Source of the DNA: Limnohabitans sp.
GTDB taxonomy: Bacteria > Pseudomonadota > Gammaproteobacteria > Burkholderiales > Burkholderiaceae_C
Assembly: GCA_024642215.1 (NCBI GenBank)
Contig: JAHEBO010000084.1
Location: 61,447-125,446 of the forward strand
DNA: 64,000 nucleotides
Direction of reading: 5' to 3'
A model generated the notes under the pieces. The model was not told where the DNA came from, made no database searches, and saw only the letters and a program-made list of their open reading frames with translations. Below are positions 41,797 through 51,235 of this stretch, piece by piece. How positions within the stretch are numbered: position 1 is the stretch's first letter; the number at the start of each line of letters is the position of its first letter. Position numbers and translations under genes: made by a program.

Positions 41797-42285
41797 ATGA
41801 CTGCACCCATCCGCCCCGTTATCAAAACCATGGCCAACCTTGAGGCTGCCTTTGCTGGTGAATCGATGGCCCACATCAAGTACCGCTACTTTGCCAAGCT
41901 TGCTCGTGAAATGGGCGATGAAGAAACAGCTCGTACTTTTGAGGAAACTGCAGATCAAGAGGTGATGCACGCTTTTGGGCACCTGGACTTGCTTTATCCT
42001 AAAGCCTCTATGACGGCTGCCAAAGCTTTGCAAATTGCCATTGATGGCGAAACATATGAGTACACCGAAATGTATCCAAGCTTTCGTCAAACAGCTGAAG
42101 CTGAAGGCAATGCAGCAGCTGTGGCCGAAATGAACGAGCAAATTGAAGAGTCAAAGGAACATGCGGCACAATTTACCGCCACGTTGGTGAAAGCTCAAAA
42201 ACGTTTTGCCGCCTTGGCCAAAGTAGAAGAGCGTCATGCCAACCATTACCAAGCACAGCTCAACAAAGTCAAATCAGCAACTTGA
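41797..42285 (+). CDS. rubrerythrin family protein
   Basis: NLEAAFAGESMAHIKYRYFAKLAREMGDEETARTFEETADQEVMHAFGHL ferritin-like di-iron motifs (ExxH). Confidence 0.93.
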   Translation: MTAPIRPVIKTMANLEAAFAGESMAHIKYRYFAKLAREMGDEETARTFEETADQEVMHAFGHLDLLYPKASMTAAKALQIAIDGETYEYTEMYPSFRQTAEAEGNAAAVAEMNEQIEESKEHAAQFTATLVKAQKRFAALAKVEERHANHYQAQLNKVKSAT

Positions 42286-42332
42286 AAAAATTCTCATCCA
42301 TCATTTAACAAATTGAACATAGGTCATAAAAC

Positions 42333-42512
42333 ATGAGTCACAACAACTTTAAAACTTACATTTGCATCGTTTGCGGTTTTGTCTATGACGAAGCCATTGG
42401 CCGTGTAGAAGATGGGATTGCACCCGGAACATTGTGGACAGATGTGCCCGAAGACTGGACCTGCCCAGACTGCGGTGTGGCCAAAGCCGACTTCGAAGTT
42501 GTTTCGATCTAA
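42333..42512 (+). CDS. rubredoxin (absent from supplied ORF track)
   Basis: Manual translation [59 protein letters not shown]: two CxxCG-type knuckles. Confidence 0.95.
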   Translation: MSHNNFKTYICIVCGFVYDEAIGRVEDGIAPGTLWTDVPEDWTCPDCGVAKADFEVVSI

Positions 42513-42572
42513 ACACTTTGCTTGTGCATTGAAAATCAGCGAGCGATTTGGCCCAAAGTTGAGGCTTTTAAA

Positions 42573-43646
42573 ATGAAACAAGAAAAATCAGTTGCACCAA
42601 TGAGTGTGTTCGAACGTTACCTGACCGTATGGGTATTCCTTTGTATCCTCTCGGGCATTTCGCTGGGGCAGTTCTTTCCCAATGCATTTCAAGCCGTCGG
42701 CCGCATGGAAATTGCGCAGGTCAATTTGCCAGTCGGTTTGCTGATTTGGATCATGATCATACCCATGCTGATCAAGGTGGACTTTGGCGCTTTGCATGAG
42801 GTGCGTCAGCACGTCAAAGGCATTGGCGTGACGCTATTTGTGAATTGGTTGGTGAAGCCGTTTTCAATGGCATTGCTAGGCTGGTTTTTCATTCGCTATT
42901 TATTTGCACCTTTGTTGCCATCCGATCAAATTGACAGTTACATCGCTGGCTTGATCTTGTTGGCCGCTGCGCCATGCACAGCCATGGTGTTTGTATGGAG
43001 TCGCCTGACGGGTGGTGACCCTTTGTTTACCTTGTCTCAAGTGGCGCTCAATGACAGCATCATGGTGCTGGCATTTGCACCTTTGGTGGCGTTCTTATTG
43101 GGATTGTCTGCCATTACTGTTCCTTGGGACACACTTCTGACTTCTGTGGTTCTCTACATCATCATTCCAGTCATCTTTGCGCAGTACGTGCGAAAATTCC
43201 TTTTGGCCAAAGGTCCGCAGGCCTTTGACGCTGCCATGGCTCAAATTGGTCCTTGGTCCATCGCGGCACTGTTGGCCACCTTGGTGTTGTTATTCGCCTT
43301 TCAAGGCGAAGCCATTTTGCAACAGCCACTGGTGATTGCCTTGTTGGCCATCCCCATCCTTATTCAGGTGCTCTTTAATTCTGCGTTGGCGTATTGGCTC
43401 AACCGCGCTGTGGGCGAAAAGCACAATATCGCGTGTCCATCTGCACTCATTGGTGCTTCCAATTTTTTTGAGTTGGCTGTGGCGGCTGCCATCAGTTTGT
43501 TTGGCTTCAACTCAGGGGCCGCCTTGGCCACAGTGGTGGGTGTGTTGATTGAGGTGCCAGTGATGCTGTTGGTGGTTTATATTGTTAACAACTCGAAGGG
43601 CTGGTATGAACGAAATGACCGTCCTGGTACTTCACAAGCGTTGTGA
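42573..43646 (+). CDS. acr3: ACR3-family arsenite efflux transporter
   Basis: Multi-TM; ERYLTVWVFLCILSGISLGQFFPNAF, LAAAPCTAMVFVWSRLTGGDPLFTLSQVALND. Confidence 0.93.
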   Translation: MKQEKSVAPMSVFERYLTVWVFLCILSGISLGQFFPNAFQAVGRMEIAQVNLPVGLLIWIMIIPMLIKVDFGALHEVRQHVKGIGVTLFVNWLVKPFSMALLGWFFIRYLFAPLLPSDQIDSYIAGLILLAAAPCTAMVFVWSRLTGGDPLFTLSQVALNDSIMVLAFAPLVAFLLGLSAITVPWDTLLTSVVLYIIIPVIFAQYVRKFLLAKGPQAFDAAMAQIGPWSIAALLATLVLLFAFQGEAILQQPLVIALLAIPILIQVLFNSALAYWLNRAVGEKHNIACPSALIGASNFFELAVAAAISLFGFNSGAALATVVGVLIEVPVMLLVVYIVNNSKGWYERNDRPGTSQAL

Positions 43647-43710
43647 TCAGAATTTAATGTTGATCTGACCCTAATTAGCAAATTAGGTGACCCCGATTAG
43701 GTGATTTTCA

Positions 43711-44157
43711 TCATGAATTGATCATGTGAGTGGCCAAATCACTGAACTGCTGAATCAATGCGTTGCGAAAGTTGACGTCTTCAATTTGCTCAGTGAGCGC
43801 TTGTGTCATGCACAGCATCCATTCGTCTCGCTCTCTGACGCCAATTGGGTAAGGGCCATGCCTCATTCGAAGGCGAGGGTGTCCTTTTTTGGCAATGTAC
43901 AAATTAGGGCCGCCAAACCAGCCAGACAGATACTCAAACAACATGGTCTCGCTGCCCGACAAACTCTCTGGGTGTAGCCGACGAATGGCATGCGCTTCCG
44001 GCAACTGGTCCATCAGTTCATAGAAACGCTGGACCAGTTGTCTGACGGCAGATTCGCCGCCCAGTCGGTCGTAGGGCGTGGCTGAGGTCGATTGTGTCGT
44101 CATGAATTCTCGGGTTATTCCATTTTTGCACCAGACTTCACGATCACTTGTTCCCAC
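43711..44157 (-). CDS. group II truncated hemoglobin
   Basis: YDRLGGESAVRQLVQRFYELMDQLPEAHAIRRLHP ... LSGWFGGPNLYIAKKGHPRLRMRH; real start probably 44103 (MTTQSTSATPYDR). Confidence 0.9.
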   Translation of the reverse strand: MGTSDREVWCKNGITREFMTTQSTSATPYDRLGGESAVRQLVQRFYELMDQLPEAHAIRRLHPESLSGSETMLFEYLSGWFGGPNLYIAKKGHPRLRMRHGPYPIGVRERDEWMLCMTQALTEQIEDVNFRNALIQQFSDLATHMINS

Positions 44158-45080
44158 TTGTCAATTTCTGTTTTGACAAAAGATCGGAATTCTTCTGGAC
44201 TGTTGCCCACAGGCTCAGCACCTTGTGCGTCCATTTTGTCCTTGATGTCTTGTGATTGCAGTGCTTTGATGGATGCGTTGTAAAGTGCAGTCACAATGTG
44301 CGGCGGTGTTTTGGCGGGGGCAAATAAGCCGTTCCAACTGGAAACTTCAAAGTCTGGCAATCCAGCTTCAGCCATGGTTGGTACATTGGGAAGTGTGCCC
44401 ATGCGTTTCTTGCTGGCCACGGCCACGACGTTGAGTTTGCCGCTTTTTAAATGAGGGATGGCAGACAAGGCCGTTTGGAAACTCATTTGAACTTGACCAC
44501 CCAACAGGTCGGCAATGGCTGGTGCTGCGCCTTTGTAGGGCACATGAATCAAATCAATGTTGGCGCGCATTTTCAAAAGCTCGCCAGCAAGGTGAGGTGA
44601 GCCGCCGTTGCCACTTGAGGAGAATGCAAACTTACCTGGATTTTGTTTTGCTAGCGCAACAAACTCTTTCAAATTTTTGGCAGGCACAGAGGGGTGCAGT
44701 GTCAGTACTGATGGTGCAGTCATGTACTGTGTGATGTGCACAAAGTCACGCATCGTGTCGTAGCCCATGTTTTTGTAGGCGGTCATGTTGGTCGCGTTGG
44801 CAATGGTGCCCAATAGCAGGGTGTACCCATCAGGGGCGCTGCGGGCAACAAATTCTGAGGCAATGTTGCTACTGGCGCCTGCGCGGTTTTCCACAATGAC
44901 AGGTTGCCCCAGTGTTTCTTGCATCTTGATGGCAATGCTTCTGGCCACAATGTCTGTGGCGCCGCCTGGGGCATATCCCACCAATAGCCGAATGGGTTTG
45001 ACTGGGTAGGCGTTATCTTGCGCGTAACTTGTGAGCGTTATGAATGAAAGAGCCATCACCAAGAATCGATACATGTTCAA
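44115..45080 (-). CDS. Bug/TctC-family substrate-binding protein
   Basis: YPVKPIRLLVGYAPGGATDIVARSIAIKM...VENRAGASSNIASEFV. Confidence 0.9.
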   Translation of the reverse strand: MNMYRFLVMALSFITLTSYAQDNAYPVKPIRLLVGYAPGGATDIVARSIAIKMQETLGQPVIVENRAGASSNIASEFVARSAPDGYTLLLGTIANATNMTAYKNMGYDTMRDFVHITQYMTAPSVLTLHPSVPAKNLKEFVALAKQNPGKFAFSSSGNGGSPHLAGELLKMRANIDLIHVPYKGAAPAIADLLGGQVQMSFQTALSAIPHLKSGKLNVVAVASKKRMGTLPNVPTMAEAGLPDFEVSSWNGLFAPAKTPPHIVTALYNASIKALQSQDIKDKMDAQGAEPVGNSPEEFRSFVKTEIDKWEQVIVKSGAKME

Positions 45081-45273
45081 CCTGCTTTACCTAAGGAATT
45101 CAATCTTGCAGTGTAGAGACTCTTGCCAAGGGCTAGCAAGGCCAAAGCATTGGTGTTGTCCCTAGGTGGAATTTTTCTCTTGATTACTTCAGTAAGATGG
45201 AACTCACAGACATCGAATCAATCCATGTTTTTTGGATCAGGATTGCAGTTGTATTGCATTGGAGTAAGGCGTC

Positions 45274-46392
45274 ATGAGCAAATTCATTCAAACCAACCTC
45301 GCAAAACCTCGCGCATGGTTTCCCAAAGAGCTTGAGCAAGACTTTTCTTGGATTCACCACCTAAGTCCTCAAGCCATCGATGAAGTGGAAGAAGCCCTTC
45401 AACATGCCAAGGCTTCTGGGAAAGCTTGGCTAGAAATGACGGCCAACGATTTTCCGCTTAAGCGGCATGCAAAGCAGGCCATCGATCATGCCTTTGCCGT
45501 TACACAGACAGCCTATGGCATGTGTTTGCTCAAAGGATTTCCAGTGGCGCGTTGGTCAGTGGAGGATGCTCGACTTGTCCATTGGGGAATTGGCCTGAAT
45601 GTGGGTGTGGCCACAACTCAAAACCGAGCCAGTCAAGTCATGAACGATGTTCGAGATGAAGGCGGCAGTTATAAAGTTAAAAATGGCAGAGGGTACAACA
45701 CCAATGCAGGGTTGGATTTTCACGTTGACTCTTGCGATGTTGTGGCTTTGATGTGTTTGCAAACAGCCAAATCGGGTGGTACCAGCAAAGTGACCAGCTC
45801 GATGGCTGTGGTTGATGAAGTCAAACGCTTGCGACCCGACTTAATTCCCGTCATGCAGCAGCCGTTTTATTACAGCTACCAGGGAACCAACGATGCAACG
45901 CAGCCGCCTTTTTACAAATGTCCCATCTTGGGCGACGACCCTGAATTTTTCTCATTGCGCGCCAATCGCAAAAATGTCACAGCAGCTCAGCGAGATTTTC
46001 CAGAAGTTCCGCGTTTGACGCCCGAGCAGATTGAGTTGCTTGATTTGTTGGATGCGATATTGCCGGATGACAAATTTTGTTATTCCATGCAGCTCGATCG
46101 CGGAGATTTGCAGTTACTCAACAACTACGTGGTGATTCATTCACGCACCAATTTTGACGATCACGAAGAGCCAGAAAAGAAACGTCATTTGCTTCGTCTC
46201 TGGTTGAGCATTCCTCAGGGTCAACGCTTGCCGGCACTGTGGAAAGAATATTTTGGTGATGTTGAAGCGGGTTCTGTCAGAGGAGGTGTTCGAGGTAGCC
46301 AAATCACAGAAGAATTCTTGGCATATGAGCGGCGTCAAGCAGCTCATTTGGGTATGAGCTTGCGAAAGCAAATCATGAATGTTTCTGAATAG
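45274..46392 (+). CDS. TauD/TfdA-family Fe(II)/2-oxoglutarate-type dioxygenase
   Basis: LDFHVDSCDVVALMCLQTAKSGGTSKVTSSMAV (HxD) and HLLRLWLSIP distal region. Confidence 0.85.
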   Translation: MSKFIQTNLAKPRAWFPKELEQDFSWIHHLSPQAIDEVEEALQHAKASGKAWLEMTANDFPLKRHAKQAIDHAFAVTQTAYGMCLLKGFPVARWSVEDARLVHWGIGLNVGVATTQNRASQVMNDVRDEGGSYKVKNGRGYNTNAGLDFHVDSCDVVALMCLQTAKSGGTSKVTSSMAVVDEVKRLRPDLIPVMQQPFYYSYQGTNDATQPPFYKCPILGDDPEFFSLRANRKNVTAAQRDFPEVPRLTPEQIELLDLLDAILPDDKFCYSMQLDRGDLQLLNNYVVIHSRTNFDDHEEPEKKRHLLRLWLSIPQGQRLPALWKEYFGDVEAGSVRGGVRGSQITEEFLAYERRQAAHLGMSLRKQIMNVSE

Positions 46393-46491
46393 AAGCAGCG
46401 CCAAGCTCCAACAAAAGAGGCTAGTACGTGATGAAATCAACATATCCACCGTCTAAAATTAAGAAAACTCACTTGTGACACAATTAGATTC

Positions 46492-46851
46492 ATGCAAATC
46501 CTGCGTAACGCTCAACTTCTTGCCCGCTTAGTGCTGGTTTGGTTTGTGCTTTTCGTGGGTGTTTCGGTGGCATCCCCATTGGTGAATCCTCAAGCTAGCC
46601 AAATGGTCTGCTCCGCTACAGGTGGCATGCAAATGGTGAATTTAGACGATGGCTTTGGAGACGCAAGCAAGCCGTCTGGCACTATGGATTGCCCCCTCTG
46701 CACTCAGGTCAGTGCACCACCGTCTCCCTTGGTGTTTAACTTCGAGACCATTAGCGTGTTGGCTCACGCCATGCGCTCTATACCCTCAGCCCATATCGCT
46801 TGGGTAACGGGTTCACCTCTACCGCCTCGCGGACCTCCAGCACATTCCTGA
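46492..46851 (+). CDS. DUF2946 family protein, candidate CruR-type copper-responsive upstream ORF
   Basis: Short secreted protein with MDCPLC (CXXC at 46690-46701) and C-terminal PPRGPPAHS*; heads TonB-receptor operon. Confidence 0.75.
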   Translation: MQILRNAQLLARLVLVWFVLFVGVSVASPLVNPQASQMVCSATGGMQMVNLDDGFGDASKPSGTMDCPLCTQVSAPPSPLVFNFETISVLAHAMRSIPSAHIAWVTGSPLPPRGPPAHS

Positions 46852-47011
46852 TCTTCATTGTTGACTCTGCAGCCTTGTCTGCACTCGTCAATTGAGTTTC
46901 ATTTCAGGGAATTTTCCATGCGTTATGACCGCTAGGTTTGATACTTGCGTGGCAGATTTCCCTTGAATGAAATAACCAATCAATGTGTATGGATTATTCA
47001 AGAAAATCAAA

Positions 47012-49141
47012 ATGGAATTATTTAAACAGACGCCAGTTGCACTGATCGTGATGGCCATGTGTAGCGCCGCATTTGCCCAAAGTGCCGCAAATTCATCAAC
47101 AGCGAATGACACCGTGGTGATATCAGGTTCTAGATCGGCTTCAAAACTTTCAGAAACAGCGGCCTCCATTGGCCTTGTAACGCGCGCCCAATGGGATGAA
47201 GAAAAGCCCAAATCGGTAGGCGACATCATCAACCGAATTCCAGGTGTGTTTTGGAACGACCTGGGCAATGAGCAGCACAGCATGTCCATCCGCCAACCTA
47301 TCAGCACCAATGCGGTGTATCAATACCTAGAAGACGGTATACCGATTCGTCCATTGGGTGTTTTTAATCACAACGCGCTGAATGAAAACAACATGAATGC
47401 AGCGTCTGGTGTTGAGGTAGTGAAGGGCGCTGCCTCATCTTTGTATGGCAGCAATGCCATGGGCGGTGCCGTCAACTTTTTAACACAGCGCGCCTCCAAA
47501 ACGCCCACGGGTTATTTGGGTGTGCGTGTAGATGATACAGATGGCTTTACCCGGGTCGACTCAGGCGCCAGCAACACCTGGGGTGATTTGGGATTGCGGT
47601 TCTCTCACTACAGTTCGCACCGCCAAAGTCAAAACTGGCAAGAGTACAGCGGTGGCAGCAAGGACTCTTTTTCCTTGCGAGCTGACTACAACTTGTCGGC
47701 CACTTCTTGGATGCGCGCTTCTTTGATCAAGACAGACTTGGACACTGAAACGTCCGGTAGTTTGTTTGAAACAGACTATCGCAATTCTGTGGGCAAAAGT
47801 TTGAACACCTTCACATGGCGCAAAGACATCACTTCGCGGGCCAATGTGGCTTGGGAGGGTGAAACCATATCAGGGGGCTTGACCACTGTTACGGCCTTTG
47901 CTCGCAAAAATGACCATGGCCAATTGCCCAACTACACCATCACGGGTTGTGCAGGGACCACTTGCAGAGGCACTTTGAACAACAACCATGTGGAGTCACT
48001 GGGTGTGGATGTGAAGCATGAGCAAAATTTGGCTTGGAACAATGCCAAGTTGGTTTCGGGTATCACCATCGATCGCAGTCAAAACGATTATGTGTCTGAC
48101 AATCTGGCCATTACCCGCGACACAGCAACAGGCCGGTATGTGTCGTATGTGCTGAACAGTGTGAAGAGCCCCTCAGGCGTGCGCAACTACAGCGCTGACA
48201 TTGCCAACAATGCAGCCTTTGCTCAATTTGAATTCGTGCCTTTGGATAAACTGCGAATCGTGGCGGGTGCCCGCTACGACAGCATTTCGTACGATTTTCA
48301 AAACAACTTAACACCAGGCGCCAACTACGGTGCAGCCAACGAGGTCAGAAGTTTCAGCCGAGTCACGCCTAAGCTTGGTGGTACCTATGCACTGAACTCA
48401 CGGAATAGTTTTTACGGCAACTTAAGCCAAGGCTTTACACCGCCTGAGGTGAGTCAGCTGTATGGCAAAACCGCAGTGCCCGATTTGAAGCCTGCCGTCT
48501 ATGACAACACAGAGTTTGGCTGGCGTGCTGCATTGCTAGATGGCAGTGTGAAGTTGGACTCTGCCATTTACAGGCTGGATGGCAAGGACACCATTGTGAG
48601 CTACACCCCTGCAGTGGGCGACAGCGGCAACAAAAACGCAGGCCAAACACGCAGTGAGGGCCTTGAAATTGCATTGAGCCAAGAAGGAAAATGGATGGAC
48701 TGGCGCGTCGGTGCAACTTGGGCTCAACACACCTACTTAAACTACAAGGTGAGTGACAAAGTGGGGGCGATAGAAGACTATTCCGGCAAAACCATGAAAC
48801 AAGCGCCAGCACATGCCATCAATGCCTCGGTGGCTTACAAGTTTGCGCCGGGTGCACGCATTGCCCTGATCGTGATCAAGCAGGGCAGTTCTTGGATGAA
48901 CGATGCCAATACGGTGAAATACGAAGGGCATACCTTGTTCAATGTGCATGCCAGCCAAAAGCTGCAAGGTGGTTGGGAAGTTTGGGGCCAAGTTCGGAAC
49001 TTGACCAACCAACGCTACTCTGACAGTGCTTCAAGCTCTTACAAAGGCACAGGCACTTACTCGCCCAATACGCAAAACACCTACCAGTTGGGAGCACCGC
49101 GCAGCGTCATGCTGGGCTTGAACAAGTCCTTTGGCGCTTGA
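47012..49141 (+). CDS. TonB-dependent outer membrane receptor
   Basis: Plug motifs VGDIINRIPGVFWNDLG...GVEVVKGAASSLYGSNAMGGAVNFLT and C-terminal barrel; start MELFKQTP at 47012 preferred over 46985. Confidence 0.93.
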   Translation: MELFKQTPVALIVMAMCSAAFAQSAANSSTANDTVVISGSRSASKLSETAASIGLVTRAQWDEEKPKSVGDIINRIPGVFWNDLGNEQHSMSIRQPISTNAVYQYLEDGIPIRPLGVFNHNALNENNMNAASGVEVVKGAASSLYGSNAMGGAVNFLTQRASKTPTGYLGVRVDDTDGFTRVDSGASNTWGDLGLRFSHYSSHRQSQNWQEYSGGSKDSFSLRADYNLSATSWMRASLIKTDLDTETSGSLFETDYRNSVGKSLNTFTWRKDITSRANVAWEGETISGGLTTVTAFARKNDHGQLPNYTITGCAGTTCRGTLNNNHVESLGVDVKHEQNLAWNNAKLVSGITIDRSQNDYVSDNLAITRDTATGRYVSYVLNSVKSPSGVRNYSADIANNAAFAQFEFVPLDKLRIVAGARYDSISYDFQNNLTPGANYGAANEVRSFSRVTPKLGGTYALNSRNSFYGNLSQGFTPPEVSQLYGKTAVPDLKPAVYDNTEFGWRAALLDGSVKLDSAIYRLDGKDTIVSYTPAVGDSGNKNAGQTRSEGLEIALSQEGKWMDWRVGATWAQHTYLNYKVSDKVGAIEDYSGKTMKQAPAHAINASVAYKFAPGARIALIVIKQGSSWMNDANTVKYEGHTLFNVHASQKLQGGWEVWGQVRNLTNQRYSDSASSSYKGTGTYSPNTQNTYQLGAPRSVMLGLNKSFGA

Positions 49142-49159
49142 GTTGGCTTTGAATGTTGA

Positions 49160-50443
49160 ATGACTTGGTGTGTCTTTGATTTGAAAGGAATTTCAATGCG
49201 ATTTATCAAACAATCATGGTGTGCTTGGATGGTTTTCAGTGTGCTGGTGCTAGGGATGACCACTGCGCTTTCTGCCAACGCTCAAAGCAAACCCATGAAA
49301 CATGCCAAGCGCGTTCAACTGGCCACTGGCGCTGCCCTGGGCCCTGACGGTCGTTTGTGGGTGGTGGGGCTGAATGAACAGGGCCAGATGTTCATGCAAT
49401 CTTCACCCGCGCAAGCCTTGGGTCAATGGACAGCACCTGTGATACTCAACACCCAACAAGACGAGATAGCAGCGGACGGGGAGTCGCGTCCCAAAATGGC
49501 TTTTGGCCCCAATGGCTGGGCTGTTGTGACTTACACGCAACCGCTGCCCAAACCCTATACCGGCTTTGTTCGCATGCTTCGAAGTGCAGATGGCGGTCAA
49601 ACATTCTCTGCACCTTTCACGGTGCACCAAGACCGTCAAGAAATTACCCACCGCTTCGAATCGATTCTGTTTGATGCACAAGGCAATTTGCATACCCTTT
49701 GGATTGACAAGCGTGACATGCCGCCTAAAGGAGCAGGGCCGAAGTACATTGGGGCAGCCGTCTACGGAAACGTTTCCAAAGACGGTGGCGCCACCTTTGG
49801 CCCCGATTACAAACTGGCAGACCATTCATGCGAGTGTTGTCGCATTGCCATGAGCAACACGCCCGATGGCAAAGTGGCCGCTGTGTGGCGCCATGTGTTT
49901 GGTGAGCAAACCCGTGACCATGCTTTTGCTGTGTTACCTGGAGCCTCTGCAGTTGCTTCTTCGTCTGCGCAAGGTCAATCTAAATCCCCCGTCAGAAGCA
50001 CATTTGACGATTGGCAAATCAATGCTTGCCCTCACCACGGCCCAGGTCTAGCCGCAAATACCTCACAAACTGGCTTTCACATGGTCTGGTTTGGTATTCG
50101 CAAACAAGATGGACAAGATGCGCCGGGTGTGCGTTATGCGCGCTTAAATGCCAATGGCGAACCTTTGTTGAACTCAGTGATCCCCTTGCCGGATGCGAGG
50201 GCTGAGCATGCCGATGTGCTAGCTCACAAGCAGCGCGTGGTGGTTGTATGGCGTTCTAGCGAAGGCAGCACCTCAACACTCAAGGCCTGGATTTCAGAAA
50301 ACGAAGGGCAGAGTTTCAGTGTGAAAGTGCTGGGCCAATCTCAAGGCCCCAATGACCATCCGCGCTTGGTTCAGCGCGCAGAAAAAATGCTGGTGGTGTG
50401 GCGTGATACCAAGGAGATCAAAGTTTATGACGTTTCTCAATAA
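49160..50443 (+). CDS. secreted BNR/sialidase-like beta-propeller protein with HSCECC motif
   Basis: Signal peptide, repeated propeller blades (SADGGQTFSAPF, SKDGGATFGPDY, SENEGQSFSVKV), and HSCECC at 49823-49840. Confidence 0.75.
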   Translation: MTWCVFDLKGISMRFIKQSWCAWMVFSVLVLGMTTALSANAQSKPMKHAKRVQLATGAALGPDGRLWVVGLNEQGQMFMQSSPAQALGQWTAPVILNTQQDEIAADGESRPKMAFGPNGWAVVTYTQPLPKPYTGFVRMLRSADGGQTFSAPFTVHQDRQEITHRFESILFDAQGNLHTLWIDKRDMPPKGAGPKYIGAAVYGNVSKDGGATFGPDYKLADHSCECCRIAMSNTPDGKVAAVWRHVFGEQTRDHAFAVLPGASAVASSSAQGQSKSPVRSTFDDWQINACPHHGPGLAANTSQTGFHMVWFGIRKQDGQDAPGVRYARLNANGEPLLNSVIPLPDARAEHADVLAHKQRVVVVWRSSEGSTSTLKAWISENEGQSFSVKVLGQSQGPNDHPRLVQRAEKMLVVWRDTKEIKVYDVSQ

Positions 50444-50999
50444 GCATTTGGCCGACGCATGCAAGTCTCAAATCAAACTGAGGCTCAAGCTCAAGAGCCT
50501 CTCTTTTCTGGCTGTTCTGATGTCCTTGTTTCTCGGGCATGCTTTGCAAGCACAAGATCACAAACACAGAACGGGCACCACCCAAAGCGTACCTGCTCGT
50601 ACACTGAGTTCTACACAGGCCTTTCATGAAAAATCGTGGGCTCAACTACTGAAAGATGGCCCTAAGCCTGCAGCTTATTTGTTCACCACCACCTATTGCA
50701 GCACATGCCCTGCAGCGTTTGATGTGCTTCACCAAGCTGTCATAGAAAAAGGCCGAGACGTTCCCCTGATGGCGGTCATGATGGACGCCAGTGGCGCCAA
50801 AGCCCTAAGACATGCTAGCCACTTTAAGGGCATGACCAAGATGTATGCCTTTGAGGGTTTTGAGCCAGAGATCAGGCAATCAGTTGATCCAGCTTGGCCC
50901 AACGTGACCCCTTATGTCGTGATGATCGATGCAAAAGGCAATGTGCAAAAAGTCATCGGCCCGCCACCTCCCGAAATGCTCAAGCGATGGCTGTACTGA
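50427..50999 (+). CDS. thioredoxin-fold-like exported protein with CSTC motif
   Basis: Signal-peptide-like N-terminus then PAAYLFTTTYCSTCPAAFDVLHQAV; start 50427 overlaps the preceding gene's end. Confidence 0.7.
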   Translation: MTFLNKHLADACKSQIKLRLKLKSLSFLAVLMSLFLGHALQAQDHKHRTGTTQSVPARTLSSTQAFHEKSWAQLLKDGPKPAAYLFTTTYCSTCPAAFDVLHQAVIEKGRDVPLMAVMMDASGAKALRHASHFKGMTKMYAFEGFEPEIRQSVDPAWPNVTPYVVMIDAKGNVQKVIGPPPPEMLKRWLY

Positions 51000-51069
51000 A
51001 GGGTGTTCAAGAACAACTCAAAAATTGCACCGATCGCATTGGCGACTTAATTGAGTGGACTAAAGAAAA

Positions 51070-51106
51070 ACCCCTTGAGCATGACTGCTGAAGGGGTTCT
51101 TAATTT
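51070..51106 (-). terminator. Rho-independent terminator downstream of tRNA-Asn 3' end (minus strand)
   Basis: Minus strand: aaccccttcagcag...tgctcaaggggttttt with one stem mismatch, followed by T-run, 6 nt past the CCA end. Confidence 0.75.
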
Positions 51107-51151
51107 TGGCTCCTCGACCTGGGCTCGAACCAGGGACCTACGGATTAACAG
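51107..51151 (-). tRNA. 3' half of tRNA-Asn (partial; att-site remnant)
   Basis: Minus strand CTGTTAATCCGTAGGTCCCTGGTTCGAGCCCAGGTCGAGGAGCCA: anticodon loop (GTT) through T-arm, acceptor 3' strand and CCA; sequence 5' of the anticodon loop (gggccgagtttt) is not tRNA. Confidence 0.9.
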
Positions 51152-51235
51152 AAAACTCGGCCCGTGAAATACCCATATAAATCAACGACTTAAAGTAAAA
51201 AATATACACCGTGTAATATTTCGTGTAATTGACCT

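Noticed and set aside
43673-43690. cctaatt-agca-aattagg hairpin between ACR3 and globin genes considered as terminator
   Set aside because: AT-rich 7-bp stem without a following T-run; too weak to call.
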